Below are positions 18,249-26,378 of a stretch of 64,000 nucleotides of DNA, piece after piece. The translations under genes were made by a program, and so were the position numbers. The notes under the pieces were generated by a model, which was not told the origin of the DNA, did not search any database, and saw only the letters and a program-made list of their open reading frames with translations. Source of the stretch: Paraburkholderia caballeronis (GTDB taxonomy: Bacteria > Pseudomonadota > Gammaproteobacteria > Burkholderiales > Burkholderiaceae); the NCBI RefSeq assembly GCF_900104845.1, contig NZ_FNSR01000002.1, forward strand, positions 124,001 to 188,000, given 5' to 3'. Numbering within the stretch: position 1 is the first letter of the stretch; each line of letters opens with the position of its first letter.

Positions 18249-19466
18249 TCAGAACACGCGCCCTTCGGTCAGGTGCGTGGTCGTGCCGTTCAGCGCATGG
18301 TCGCCGACCACGCGCGCCTTGTGCGACAGCGGGTTGTGGCTGAAGATCGTGCGCAGGTTGCGCCAGTGGCGGTCGAAGTTGTGCGCGCGCGACGTCGCGG
18401 ACGCGCCGCCCGCCTCGAACATCCTCTCGCCCACGTACAGCGCGAGCTTGCTGACGACCAGTTGCGTGCGTGCGGTCGCGAGCGCGCCTTCGAGCACGAG
18501 CGCATCCGCGTTCGCTTCCCCGTTGCGGATCGCGCGCGCCGAACGGTCGAGCACGCGCGCGTTGTCGCGCACCAGCGCGTCGATCGCGTGGCTGTGCGCG
18601 GTCAGGTCGCCGATCACCTGCTGGATGAACAGATCCTCGCGCGCGGACGGCGCGGGGCTGTGCAGCGCGGGCCGCCCGTGCTGGAGCACGTAACGCTGCG
18701 CGTCCGCGACCGCGTTGCGCACGATGCCCGCCGCGGTCGCGACCAGATGGAGCTGCCGCAGCGCGCCGCCATGGCGGCCGACCAGCGTCGTCAGCGTGCG
18801 CTGCGTGACTTCGTCGTCCTGCACCCGCACGTTGTCGAACACGAGGCTGCCGCTCGCGGTCATCCGCTGGCCCATGCCGTCCCAGTCGTCGAGCACGTTC
18901 AGGCCGTCGCGCGCCACCGGGATCACGACGACCACCGGGTTGCCGTGGTCGTCCTGCACGTTGAGCCGCGCGTAGTCGGAGAACGCGGTGCCGGTCGCGT
19001 AATACTTGCGGCCGTTCAGCCGGTAATGGTCGCCCTCGCGCACGAGCTGCGTCGTGATCTCGCCCGGACGCGACGTGCCGAGTTCCGTCGATGCGCCGCC
19101 GAAAATCGCGCCGTCGATCACGCGCTGGATCTGCAATTCGTTGAACGGCGTGCGCGGCGACAGCAGCAGCGCCTCGGTCTGGTCGAAGTGGATGCGCAAC
19201 GCGTGCGCGAGGTTGCTGTCCTCGGCCGCGAGCGCGGCGATCACGTCGAACTCGTCGACCAGCGACCCGCCGAGGCCGCCCCACTCGACCGGCAGCCGCA
19301 GCTTGCCGAGCCCCGACTCGCGGAACAGCCGGAAGCCGTCGAACGGCAGTTCGCGGCGGACCTCGCGCGCGGCCGCGCCTTCGCCGATCGCCTTCGCGAG
19401 CGCGGGCAGCGCGGCAAGCGCCGCTTCGAGCCGCGCGTTCGCGGCGGTGTTCTGTGCAGCAGCCAT
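18249..19466 (-). CDS. DszC/SfnB-like flavin-dependent monooxygenase (acyl-CoA dehydrogenase fold)
   Basis: 405 residues from ATG 19466, with GAGGAA upstream. The acyl-CoA dehydrogenase fold is complete: the N-terminal helical domain includes LRLPVEWGGLGG (57-68), the flavin-facing beta domain contains NGRKYYATG (151-159) and DDWDGMGQR (193-201), and a C-terminal four-helix domain follows. The end, FDRHWRNLRT (364-373) and SHNPLSHK with His377, aligns closely with dibenzothiophene monooxygenase DszC, where the equivalent histidine lines the active site, and with SfnB of sulfur-starvation operons. These enzymes use FMNH2 and O2 to oxygenate sulfur. It faces away from the sulfur genes at 19743-26065 across a 276-bp gap. 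The exact substrate is unknown. Confidence 0.82.
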   Translation of the reverse strand: MAAAQNTAANARLEAALAALPALAKAIGEGAAAREVRRELPFDGFRLFRESGLGKLRLPVEWGGLGGSLVDEFDVIAALAAEDSNLAHALRIHFDQTEALLLSPRTPFNELQIQRVIDGAIFGGASTELGTSRPGEITTQLVREGDHYRLNGRKYYATGTAFSDYARLNVQDDHGNPVVVVIPVARDGLNVLDDWDGMGQRMTASGSLVFDNVRVQDDEVTQRTLTTLVGRHGGALRQLHLVATAAGIVRNAVADAQRYVLQHGRPALHSPAPSAREDLFIQQVIGDLTAHSHAIDALVRDNARVLDRSARAIRNGEANADALVLEGALATARTQLVVSKLALYVGERMFEAGGASATSRAHNFDRHWRNLRTIFSHNPLSHKARVVGDHALNGTTTHLTEGRVF

Positions 19467-19742
19467 CCGTCGTTCCTCTATCTGACCATGCGGGCCGGCG
19501 CGCTGCCGGCGAAGCCTGAAAGTATAGGGACGCGCGTCACGACGGATAACCACCGATTTGCGCTAATGTTATTCGCGCGGATGCAAAAGCATGCGTCTGT
19601 CCGGCCGCGCAATGCGCTGCGAAAAACGCGCTGATTCGCGCGATGCAAATCACGTCGCGATGCTTAACGATCGCTCGATTCGTTCTTTGACGGCGCGCAC
19701 GACGCGTTTCGATAATCGGCGCTTTTCCCGTTCAGGAGCCCG

Positions 19743-20579
19743 ATGATGCGCCGCGTTGCCGCTGCCTTTCCGTTCGCTGCGATTGCAGCTTTTGCGATGC
19801 TGATGCTGCCGGGCTTCGCGTCCGCCGCGAACGACGACGCGCAGCGCACGCTGCGCATCGGCTTCGTGCCGGGACCGTATGCGGACGAGTTCCGCGAAGG
19901 CGTCGAACCGCAACTGGTTCGCAAGGGCTACAAGATCAAATACGTGGAGTTCAGGACCGGCCTCGAAGCGAACCAGGCCGTCTACAGCGGCGAAATCGCC
20001 GCCGACGTGATGCAGCACGAGGTCTATCTGAAGTCGTACAACGACCGCAACGGCACCGACCTGGTCGGCGTCGTGCAGGTGCCGACGCCGCCGATGGGCC
20101 TCTATTCGACGAAGCACCGCACGCTCGCCGACGTGAAGTCCGGCGCGACCGTCGCGGTGCCGAACGATCCGGTGAACCTCGAACGCGCGCTGAAAATCCT
20201 GCAGCGGATCGGCTGGATCCGCATCCGCCCGAACCCGAATCCGGTGGACGTGACCGAGCGCGACCTGATCGCGAACCCGGCCGGCATCCGCATCGTGCCG
20301 CTCGAAAACGCGCAGGCGCCGCGCGCGCTCGACGACGTCGACTACGCGGCGATCCAGGGCAACTTCGCGATTTCGAGCGGCCACCGGCTGACCGAGGCGC
20401 TCGCGCTCGAACAGATGACGTCGCCGTATGTAAACCAGGTGGTCGTGAAGGCGACGAACCGCAATTCGCGCACGACGACGGATATCGTGGAAGCGTATCG
20501 CTCCGACGCGTTCCGCAGCGCGATTCTCGGCAATCACGTTTATGACGGGTTCCGGCTGCCCGATTATTTCGGGCATTGA
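19743..20579 (+). CDS. MetQ/NlpA-family periplasmic binding protein (methionine-type)
   Basis: 278 residues with AGGAG before the start. The signal peptide is residues 1-28, cleaved after ASA; unlike classic NlpA/MetQ there is no lipobox cysteine, so it should be a soluble periplasmic protein. The family core is evident: LRIGFVPGPYADEF, a long helix, QHEVYLKSYN, PMGLYSTKHRTLADVKSGATVAVPNDPVNLERAL split over residues 95-135, and the closing 'A.I.GNFA' type segment at AAIQGNFAISSG. MetQ homologues bind methionine or other sulfur compounds. No metI/metN permease or ATPase is adjacent, so this is an orphan binding protein. Its neighbours suggest an organosulfur ligand. Confidence 0.85.
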   Translation: MMRRVAAAFPFAAIAAFAMLMLPGFASAANDDAQRTLRIGFVPGPYADEFREGVEPQLVRKGYKIKYVEFRTGLEANQAVYSGEIAADVMQHEVYLKSYNDRNGTDLVGVVQVPTPPMGLYSTKHRTLADVKSGATVAVPNDPVNLERALKILQRIGWIRIRPNPNPVDVTERDLIANPAGIRIVPLENAQAPRALDDVDYAAIQGNFAISSGHRLTEALALEQMTSPYVNQVVVKATNRNSRTTTDIVEAYRSDAFRSAILGNHVYDGFRLPDYFGH

Positions 20580-20791
20580 GCGGCGCGATTGCATGCGCGG
20601 CGATCGTTATCGCAGCGTGGGCATCCGCGAAAGTTCGACAACGCGCGTTATGTCGTCGGAGTCGCGAAACAGGTGTGCACCGCACGCTTAGAAAATCACA
20701 AATCGTTGTTTTGCCGGCTCCGCATCGCGTGCTTAACTTTTTGTCCTGCGGCGCGCAACGTCCGCCCCCGCGACCGAACCGGAAAGCCAAC

Positions 20792-22036
20792 GTGACCCAA
20801 TCGACCCTCGCCCGCCCTGCTTCGCTTCCTGCCTCGCTCCCAGCCTCGCCGCCGGATCGCGTTCCGGTCGGCGACCCCGTTCACACGCCGTTCGTGCCGG
20901 TGCCCTCGCCGGCGTCGTTCATCGACAGCCCCGCGTCGCGCATTCTCGCGCAGCCACTGATGCTCGGCCTGTTCCTGCCGATCCAGGCGGGCGGCTGGAG
21001 CGCATCGACACTGCCGCGCACGACGGACTGGTCGTTCGACTACAACGCGGGCCTCGTGAAGCAGGCCGAGGACTTCGGCTTCGACCTCGTGTTCGCGCTG
21101 TCGCAATGGCTGCCGAAGGGCGGTTACGGCGGCGTGTTCGACGGCCACGCGCTCGACTCGTTCATGACGCTCGCCGCGCTGACCGCGCGCACCGAACGGA
21201 TCGTGCTGGTCGCGACGAGCCACGTGCTGTACGGGCCGTGGCATCCGCTGCACTTCGCGAAGTTCTGCGCGACGCTCGATCACATCTCGAACGGCCGCTG
21301 GGGGATCAACGTCGTCACCGGCCATCGCGCGGTCGAGCACGAAATGTTCGGCTGGCAGCGGATCGAGCACGACCGCCGCTACGAACTCGCGGCCGAGTTT
21401 CTCGACGCCGTGCAGCAGTTGTGGGCGCAGCCGGACAACTTCACCTGCCACCCGCTGCAATCGTCGTGGCGGCTGAACGGCGCGTTCGTCACGCCGAAGC
21501 CGCGTTATGGCCGTCCGCTGCTCGTGAACGCCACCGGCTCCGACGCGGGGATCGAATTCGCCGCGCGTTATTCGGATGTCGTGTTCATCACCAGCCCCGC
21601 CGGTTCGGAGATCGAAGCGGCGCTCGCCGCGCTGCCCGAACACACGGCCCGCGTCAAAGCGGCCGCCGCGCGCCACGGCCGCCCGGTGCGCACGCTGATT
21701 AACCCGATGGTGATCTGCCGCGAGACGCCGGCCGAGGCGCGCGCGTATCGCGACGCGATCGTCGCCCACGGCGACGAAGGCAGCTTCCAGCGCTTCGACA
21801 GCGACGCGCACGCCTGGCGCGGCAACGCCGCGCAGCGCCAGGCCGCGGCGGCGCGCGCGGTCGGCGGCAACATCTCGATCGTCGGCTCGCCCGAGGAGAT
21901 CGCGGCGTACATCGTGCGGCTGCATCGCGCCGGCATCGACGGCGTGCAGTTGAGCTTCTTCGACTTCGAACCGGACCTGCGCTTCTTCGGCGAACGCGTG
22001 CTGCCGCTGCTGCGCGAAGCCGGACTGCGCCACTGA
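20792..22036 (+). CDS. SfnG/DszA-like FMNH2-dependent sulfone monooxygenase (LLM class)
   Basis: 414 residues if started at GTG 20792, the only start near the beginning of the folded region; the first 45 residues are Pro/Ala/Ser-rich and probably disordered. From residue about 48 it is a bacterial luciferase-like barrel. Segments typical of dimethylsulfone monooxygenase SfnG are RTDWSFDYN, QAEDFGFDLVF, GPWHPLHFAKFCATLDH, SNGRWGINVVTG and EHDRRYE. SfnG converts a sulfone to a sulfinate with reduced FMN from a partner reductase. No flavin reductase gene is in the cluster. It is followed 50 bp later by a DszB-like desulfinase, which would use exactly this kind of product. Substrate specificity is inferred, not shown. 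Confidence 0.82.
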   Translation: MTQSTLARPASLPASLPASPPDRVPVGDPVHTPFVPVPSPASFIDSPASRILAQPLMLGLFLPIQAGGWSASTLPRTTDWSFDYNAGLVKQAEDFGFDLVFALSQWLPKGGYGGVFDGHALDSFMTLAALTARTERIVLVATSHVLYGPWHPLHFAKFCATLDHISNGRWGINVVTGHRAVEHEMFGWQRIEHDRRYELAAEFLDAVQQLWAQPDNFTCHPLQSSWRLNGAFVTPKPRYGRPLLVNATGSDAGIEFAARYSDVVFITSPAGSEIEAALAALPEHTARVKAAAARHGRPVRTLINPMVICRETPAEARAYRDAIVAHGDEGSFQRFDSDAHAWRGNAAQRQAAAARAVGGNISIVGSPEEIAAYIVRLHRAGIDGVQLSFFDFEPDLRFFGERVLPLLREAGLRH

Positions 22037-22086
22037 TCCAGTAAGCGCCAACGCGCCGCCGCGCGCCTCCACACAAAGGGGAACAC

Positions 22087-23148
22087 ATGAGCCGCCTCTG
22101 GTACACCCGCTGCCCCGCGCCGACGCCGTTCGGCATCGCCGCGCAGCAGGGTCTGCTGCAACAGGAGTTCGCCGCGGACGGCATCGACGTCGCCGCGTTG
22201 CAGGACGCCGACGACGTGCTGATCCGCCGTTCGCACTTCACGCATTCGCAGCCATGGTCGTTCCGCCAGGGCGGCAACATTCCGGCGTTGTGGGCACGCT
22301 CACAAGGCAGCGATACGCGGCTCATCGGCGTCAGCTGGGTGGACGAGTTCCAGGCGCTGCTCACGCTCGATCCGCACCTGGAAGCGACGCGCGCGTCGCT
22401 CGCCGGACGCCGCTTCGGGCTGCCGCTGAACACGCGCGCGCAGGTCGTCGATTTTCATCGCGCGACCGCGCTACGCGGCTTCGCCTCGCTGCTCGACGCG
22501 GCCGGCGCGTCGCTGGCCGACGTCGAACTGATCGACCTGCCGCACGCGCCGCGCGGCCTCGAAGACGCGAAGCCGGCCGCCGACGCGCCGATCGGCGCGT
22601 GGCTCGACGCGCAACGCTCGCACGAATTCGCGCGCGAAGCGCAGGCGCTGCTGCGCGGCGAGGTAGACGTGGTGTTCGTGAAGGGCGCGACGGGGCTCGA
22701 CATCGCGAACGTGACCGGCGCGCGCGTGCTGATCGACATCGGCGCGCAGCGCGACCGCCGCCTGCATGCGAACAACGGCACGCCGCGCCCGCTGACCGTC
22801 GATGCGCAACTGCTGCGCGAGCGGCCCGACCTCGTCGAGCGCGTGCTGGTCCGCACGCTCGACGTCGGCGACTGGGCGGGCGCGCATCCGGTCGAGGTCG
22901 CAAGTTACGTCGGCCGCGAAGTGCGCAGCGCCGAGCATTGGGTGCGCCGCGCCTATCCGGGCGGGCTGCACCGGCAACTCGCGATCGGCCTCGACGCCGA
23001 TGCGCTCGACGCGTTGTCGAACTTCAAACGCTTCCTGTTCGAACACGCGTTCATACCGAACGACTTCGATTTCGCGCAATGGGTCGATCCAGCGCCGCTC
23101 GCCGCCGCGCTCGAACGGCGGCAAGCGGCAGGCCGGGCCGCCGCGTGA
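22087..23148 (+). CDS. DszB-like aryl/alkyl-sulfinate desulfinase
   Basis: 353 residues, preceded by AGGGGAA. The fold is that of SsuA/NMT1-type binding proteins, but there is no signal peptide, and the catalytic set of 2'-hydroxybiphenyl-2-sulfinate desulfinase DszB is visible. Cys9 lies in YTRCPAPTP (DszB Cys27 in NCPVPN), His50 in SHFTHSQP (DszB His60 in HFTYDQP), and Arg60 in RQGGNIPALW (DszB Arg70 in RFGGEIPPLL), with the same His-to-Arg spacing of ten. DszB hydrolyses a sulfinate to sulfite plus the desulfurised hydrocarbon. It would act in the cytoplasm directly after the SfnG-like monooxygenase. An alternative is a non-catalytic SsuA-like protein, but that would need export. Confidence 0.75.
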   Translation: MSRLWYTRCPAPTPFGIAAQQGLLQQEFAADGIDVAALQDADDVLIRRSHFTHSQPWSFRQGGNIPALWARSQGSDTRLIGVSWVDEFQALLTLDPHLEATRASLAGRRFGLPLNTRAQVVDFHRATALRGFASLLDAAGASLADVELIDLPHAPRGLEDAKPAADAPIGAWLDAQRSHEFAREAQALLRGEVDVVFVKGATGLDIANVTGARVLIDIGAQRDRRLHANNGTPRPLTVDAQLLRERPDLVERVLVRTLDVGDWAGAHPVEVASYVGREVRSAEHWVRRAYPGGLHRQLAIGLDADALDALSNFKRFLFEHAFIPNDFDFAQWVDPAPLAAALERRQAAGRAAA

Positions 23149-23236
23149 GCGTCGCCTCGCCGTTCGCCTGACCACTACGCACGGACCGGCCGCGCGCGCC
23201 GGGTCCGCCCCCCCACGCTCTTCCTTCTTCGACCCG

Positions 23237-24832
23237 ATGATCCAGAACCTGCTGCGCACCGCGCTCGTGCGGTGCGGTGTCCTTTCGCTGGCCGGCGCGT
23301 GCGCGCTTGCCGGCCCCGCCGCGTTCGCGCAGACGCGCGGCGGCACGCTGAACTTCGTCGTCACGCCGGAGCCGACCGCGCTCGTCGACGTCGCGACAAC
23401 GGCGGTAAACGTGCTGAAGGTGAGCCCGAAAGTCGTCGAAGGGCTGCTCGACTACGACTTCGATTTCAGGCCGAAACCGTCGCTCGCGACGTCATGGGAA
23501 GTCGCGGACGACGGCCGCCGCTACGTGTTCCACCTGCGCCGCGGCGTGAAATGGCAGGACGGCCAGCCGTTCACGTCGGCCGACGTCGCGTGGTCGCTGC
23601 AAACATTGCGCTCCGTGCATCCGCGCGCGAAAACGACCTTCGCGAACGTGACCGACATCGCGACGCCCGACCCGTACACGGTCGTCATCACGCTGTCGAA
23701 ACCCGCGCCGTACCTGATCCGCGCGTTCTCGTCGTCGGAGACGCCGATCCTGCCGAAACACGTGTACGAGGGCCGGGACGTGCTGTCGAATCCGGCGAAC
23801 AACGCGCCGATCGGCACCGGCCCGTTCCGTTTCGTGAAGTGGGTGCGCGGCAGCTACATCGAGTACGCGCGCAACGACGACTACTGGGACAAGGGCAAGC
23901 CGTATCTCGACCGCGTGATCGTCAAGGTGATCGAAGACCCGGCCGCGCGCGCGGTCGCGTTCGAAAACGGCTCGGTCGATCTCGGCGCGGACACGCCGGT
24001 GCCGCTGTCCGACCTCGCGCGGCTGAAGGCCGATCCGAAACTCGCGATCGAGACGCGCGGCTACGAATTCCAGGCCGGCGTCGCGCGGATCGAATTCAAC
24101 CTCGACAACCCGGTGCTGAAGAACCTGAAGGTGCGCCAGGCGATTGCATCGGCAATCGACCGCGACGTGATCCGCAAGGTGATCTACTACGGTTACGCGA
24201 CCGCCAGCGCGAGTCCGCTGATGCCGTCGAACCCGTACTACGATCCCGCGCCGACGCCGTATCCGTTCGACGTCGCGCGCGCGAACCGCCTGCTCGACGA
24301 CGCCGGTTATCCGCGCCACGCGGACGGCACGCGCTTTTCGCTGACGCTCGACCCGCTGCCGATCGGCGACCTGCCCGCGCGCACCGCCGCGTACCTGAAG
24401 TCGGCGCTCGCGCGCGTCGGCATTGCGGTGACGATCCGCACCCAGGACCTGCCCGCGTATCTGAAGCGGATCTACACCGACCGCGACTTCGACTTCAGCG
24501 TGAACGGAATGAGCAACCTGTTCGATCCGGTCGTCGGCGTCGCGCGGCTCTATACGACCGACAACTTCCGGCCCGGCGTGCCGTTCACGAACGGCTCGCA
24601 CTACAGCAACCCGGAGATCGACCGGCTGTTCGCGCAGGCCGCGCAGGAAACCGACGAAACGAAACGCAGGCAGTCGTTCTCGCAGATCCAGCGGATTCTC
24701 GAACGCGACCTGCCGGACCTGAACCTTGTATCGCCGCAATACGTGACCGTCTACGCGCGCAGCGTGCACGACGCGACGACGTCGCCGGACGGCACCGCCG
24801 CGAGTTTCGCGGACGTGTGGCTGCAACGCTGA
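23237..24832 (+). CDS. Family-5 (OppA/DppA-like) periplasmic binding protein
   Basis: 531 residues from ATG 23237. The signal peptide is residues 1-31, ending AFA before QTRGGTLNF. Family hallmarks are KVVEGLLDYD, RRGVKWQDGQPFTSADVAWS, GTGPFRFVKW, the V..A..a.iDR segment (VRQAIASAIDRDVI) and the C-terminal LPDLNLVSPQYV. Such proteins deliver peptides, glutathione, nickel or opines to an ABC importer. No permease or ATPase gene accompanies it. Being embedded between a desulfinase and a flavoprotein, it probably captures a sulfur-containing compound and borrows a permease encoded elsewhere. That role is inference. Confidence 0.85.
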   Translation: MIQNLLRTALVRCGVLSLAGACALAGPAAFAQTRGGTLNFVVTPEPTALVDVATTAVNVLKVSPKVVEGLLDYDFDFRPKPSLATSWEVADDGRRYVFHLRRGVKWQDGQPFTSADVAWSLQTLRSVHPRAKTTFANVTDIATPDPYTVVITLSKPAPYLIRAFSSSETPILPKHVYEGRDVLSNPANNAPIGTGPFRFVKWVRGSYIEYARNDDYWDKGKPYLDRVIVKVIEDPAARAVAFENGSVDLGADTPVPLSDLARLKADPKLAIETRGYEFQAGVARIEFNLDNPVLKNLKVRQAIASAIDRDVIRKVIYYGYATASASPLMPSNPYYDPAPTPYPFDVARANRLLDDAGYPRHADGTRFSLTLDPLPIGDLPARTAAYLKSALARVGIAVTIRTQDLPAYLKRIYTDRDFDFSVNGMSNLFDPVVGVARLYTTDNFRPGVPFTNGSHYSNPEIDRLFAQAAQETDETKRRQSFSQIQRILERDLPDLNLVSPQYVTVYARSVHDATTSPDGTAASFADVWLQR

Positions 24833-24880
24833 ACGGCCTGCTTCGCGATGGCCACCGACCGACCAGAAGGAGAAACACCG

Positions 24881-26065
24881 ATGAACGCCCCTCATCGTCA
24901 CCCGCTGCACGCCGATCATCACGCGCTGATCGCGGCCGCGACCGAACTCGGCCAGGCGTTCGCCGAACAGGCCGCCGACCACGACCGCACCGGCGACCCG
25001 CCTGCCGCGCAATTCGACGCGCTGCTCGCGGCGGGCCTGCTGCGCGCGAACATCGCGGCTGCCGACGGCGGTTTCGGCGCGGGCCTCGCGGTGTCGCGCG
25101 CGATCGTCGGCGAAATCGCGCGCGGCGATCCGTCGGTCGCGCTGATCCTCGCGATGCACTACAGCCAGCACGCGATGATCGTGCGGTCCGAACGCGACGG
25201 CCTCGGCGAATGGCCGCACGATCTCGCGCGACGGCTCACGCGCGCGTCGCTGACGGGCCGCGCGCTGATCAACGCCGCGCAGGTCGAACCCGCGCTCGGC
25301 TCGCCGTCGCATGGCGGCTTGCCGGACACGATCGCGCAACGCGACGGCGACCGCTGGCGGCTGACCGGCCACAAGCTGTATGTGACCGGCGTGCCGCTGC
25401 TGTCGTGGATCAACGTGCTCGCGCGCACCGACGAGCCCGAGCCGCGCCTCGGTCACTTCCTCGTGCCGCGCGACGCACCCGGCGTGCGGATCGTCGAGAC
25501 CTGGGACCCGATCGGCATGCGCGCAACCGCGAGCCACGACGTCGTGCTCGAAGACGTCGCGGTTCCGCACGGCGACGTCGTCGCGTTGAAACCCGCGCGC
25601 CTCGGCCTGCAACGCGACCCGCACGCGACCGCGTGGTACTTCAGCCTGATCGGCTCGATATACGACGGCGCGGCGCGCGCCGCGCGCGACTGGCTGGTGT
25701 CGTTCGTCAACGAACGCAGGCCGAGCGTGCTTGGCGGCGCGTCGCTCGCGACCGTGCCGACCGTGCAGGAAACCGTCGGCCGCATCGACGTGCTGTTGAC
25801 GACGAACGACTGGCTGTTGCGCAGTCACGCGGATGCGCTCGACGCCGGCGACCCGCCGGTATCGCTCGCGGCCGCGATCAAGCACACGGTTATCGACAAT
25901 TCGGTCGCCGCCGTCGAGGCCGCGATCGAACTCGCGGGCAATCACGGCCTCGCGCGCCGCCATCCGCTCGAACGGCATCATCGCAATGTGTTGTGCAGCC
26001 GCATCCATGCACCGCCCAATCAGTTGATCCGCGTGAACGCCGGGCGCGCGGCGCTGGGCGTATAG
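24881..26065 (+). CDS. Acyl-CoA dehydrogenase-fold flavoprotein (SfnB/DszC-related)
   Basis: 394 residues from ATG 24881, with AGAAGGAG upstream. The ACAD fold is complete: FDALLAAGLLRANIA, GEIARGDPSVALI, the flavin-site DRWRLTGHKLYVTG, DPIGMRATASHDVVL, and a C-terminal helical bundle ending at RNVLCSRIHAPP. It lacks the classical glutamate base context and is more like the SfnB/DszC-type oxygenases than beta-oxidation enzymes. It is the second such flavoprotein in the cluster (the other is at 18249), and the two share only family-level similarity, so they may act on different sulfur oxidation steps. It closes the transcription unit, followed by a strong terminator. Confidence 0.78.
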   Translation: MNAPHRHPLHADHHALIAAATELGQAFAEQAADHDRTGDPPAAQFDALLAAGLLRANIAAADGGFGAGLAVSRAIVGEIARGDPSVALILAMHYSQHAMIVRSERDGLGEWPHDLARRLTRASLTGRALINAAQVEPALGSPSHGGLPDTIAQRDGDRWRLTGHKLYVTGVPLLSWINVLARTDEPEPRLGHFLVPRDAPGVRIVETWDPIGMRATASHDVVLEDVAVPHGDVVALKPARLGLQRDPHATAWYFSLIGSIYDGAARAARDWLVSFVNERRPSVLGGASLATVPTVQETVGRIDVLLTTNDWLLRSHADALDAGDPPVSLAAAIKHTVIDNSVAAVEAAIELAGNHGLARRHPLERHHRNVLCSRIHAPPNQLIRVNAGRAALGV

Positions 26066-26095
26066 ACGCGCGACCCGCCCCGCTCTTTCGCATCG

Positions 26096-26145
26096 AAAGC
26101 GCGGTTCGAACAGGCACGTTCGCCTGCTCGAACCGCGCTTTTTTC
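26096..26145 (+). terminator. Intrinsic terminator of the organosulfur gene cluster
   Basis: Twenty-base arms at 26096-26115 and 26122-26141 pair with one mismatch around a 6-nt loop (ACGTTC). The right arm runs into a TTTTTT tract. It lies 30 bp after the last gene of the cluster and before the porin. Confidence 0.9.
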
Positions 26146-26378
26146 TATCGGGCGAACGATTCGTCCAGGCCGTTGTTGCATAGCTTCGAACGCATGAACC
26201 CGTAGCATTCCGGCTCGAATATCAGTAGCAGAAATCGATCGAAACGACAGGCAGTTTCGTGTTGACCGGTCAAAGACAGAATCAACAAAATAGCCTCGCC
26301 GAACGACACCGCTCGCATCGCGCGAAACCGTCCGGCCGTCTCACCGTCATACGTCGCTACCTATAAATTCGGATAACT
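26146..26378 (+). promoter_or_regulatory. Porin upstream region with 12-bp palindrome
   Basis: The remaining 233 bp between terminator and porin are less GC-rich than the surroundings. They contain the perfect palindrome TTGACCGGTCAA (26262-26273), whose left half also reads as a -35-like TTGACC, and a TATAAA at 26362-26367. No clean -35/-10 pair is seen. I regard the palindrome as a possible regulator site. Confidence 0.35.

Noticed and set aside
23492-26008. An 838-codon minus-strand frame across the sulfur cluster
   Set aside because: Antisense to two recognisable genes and of low-complexity composition.
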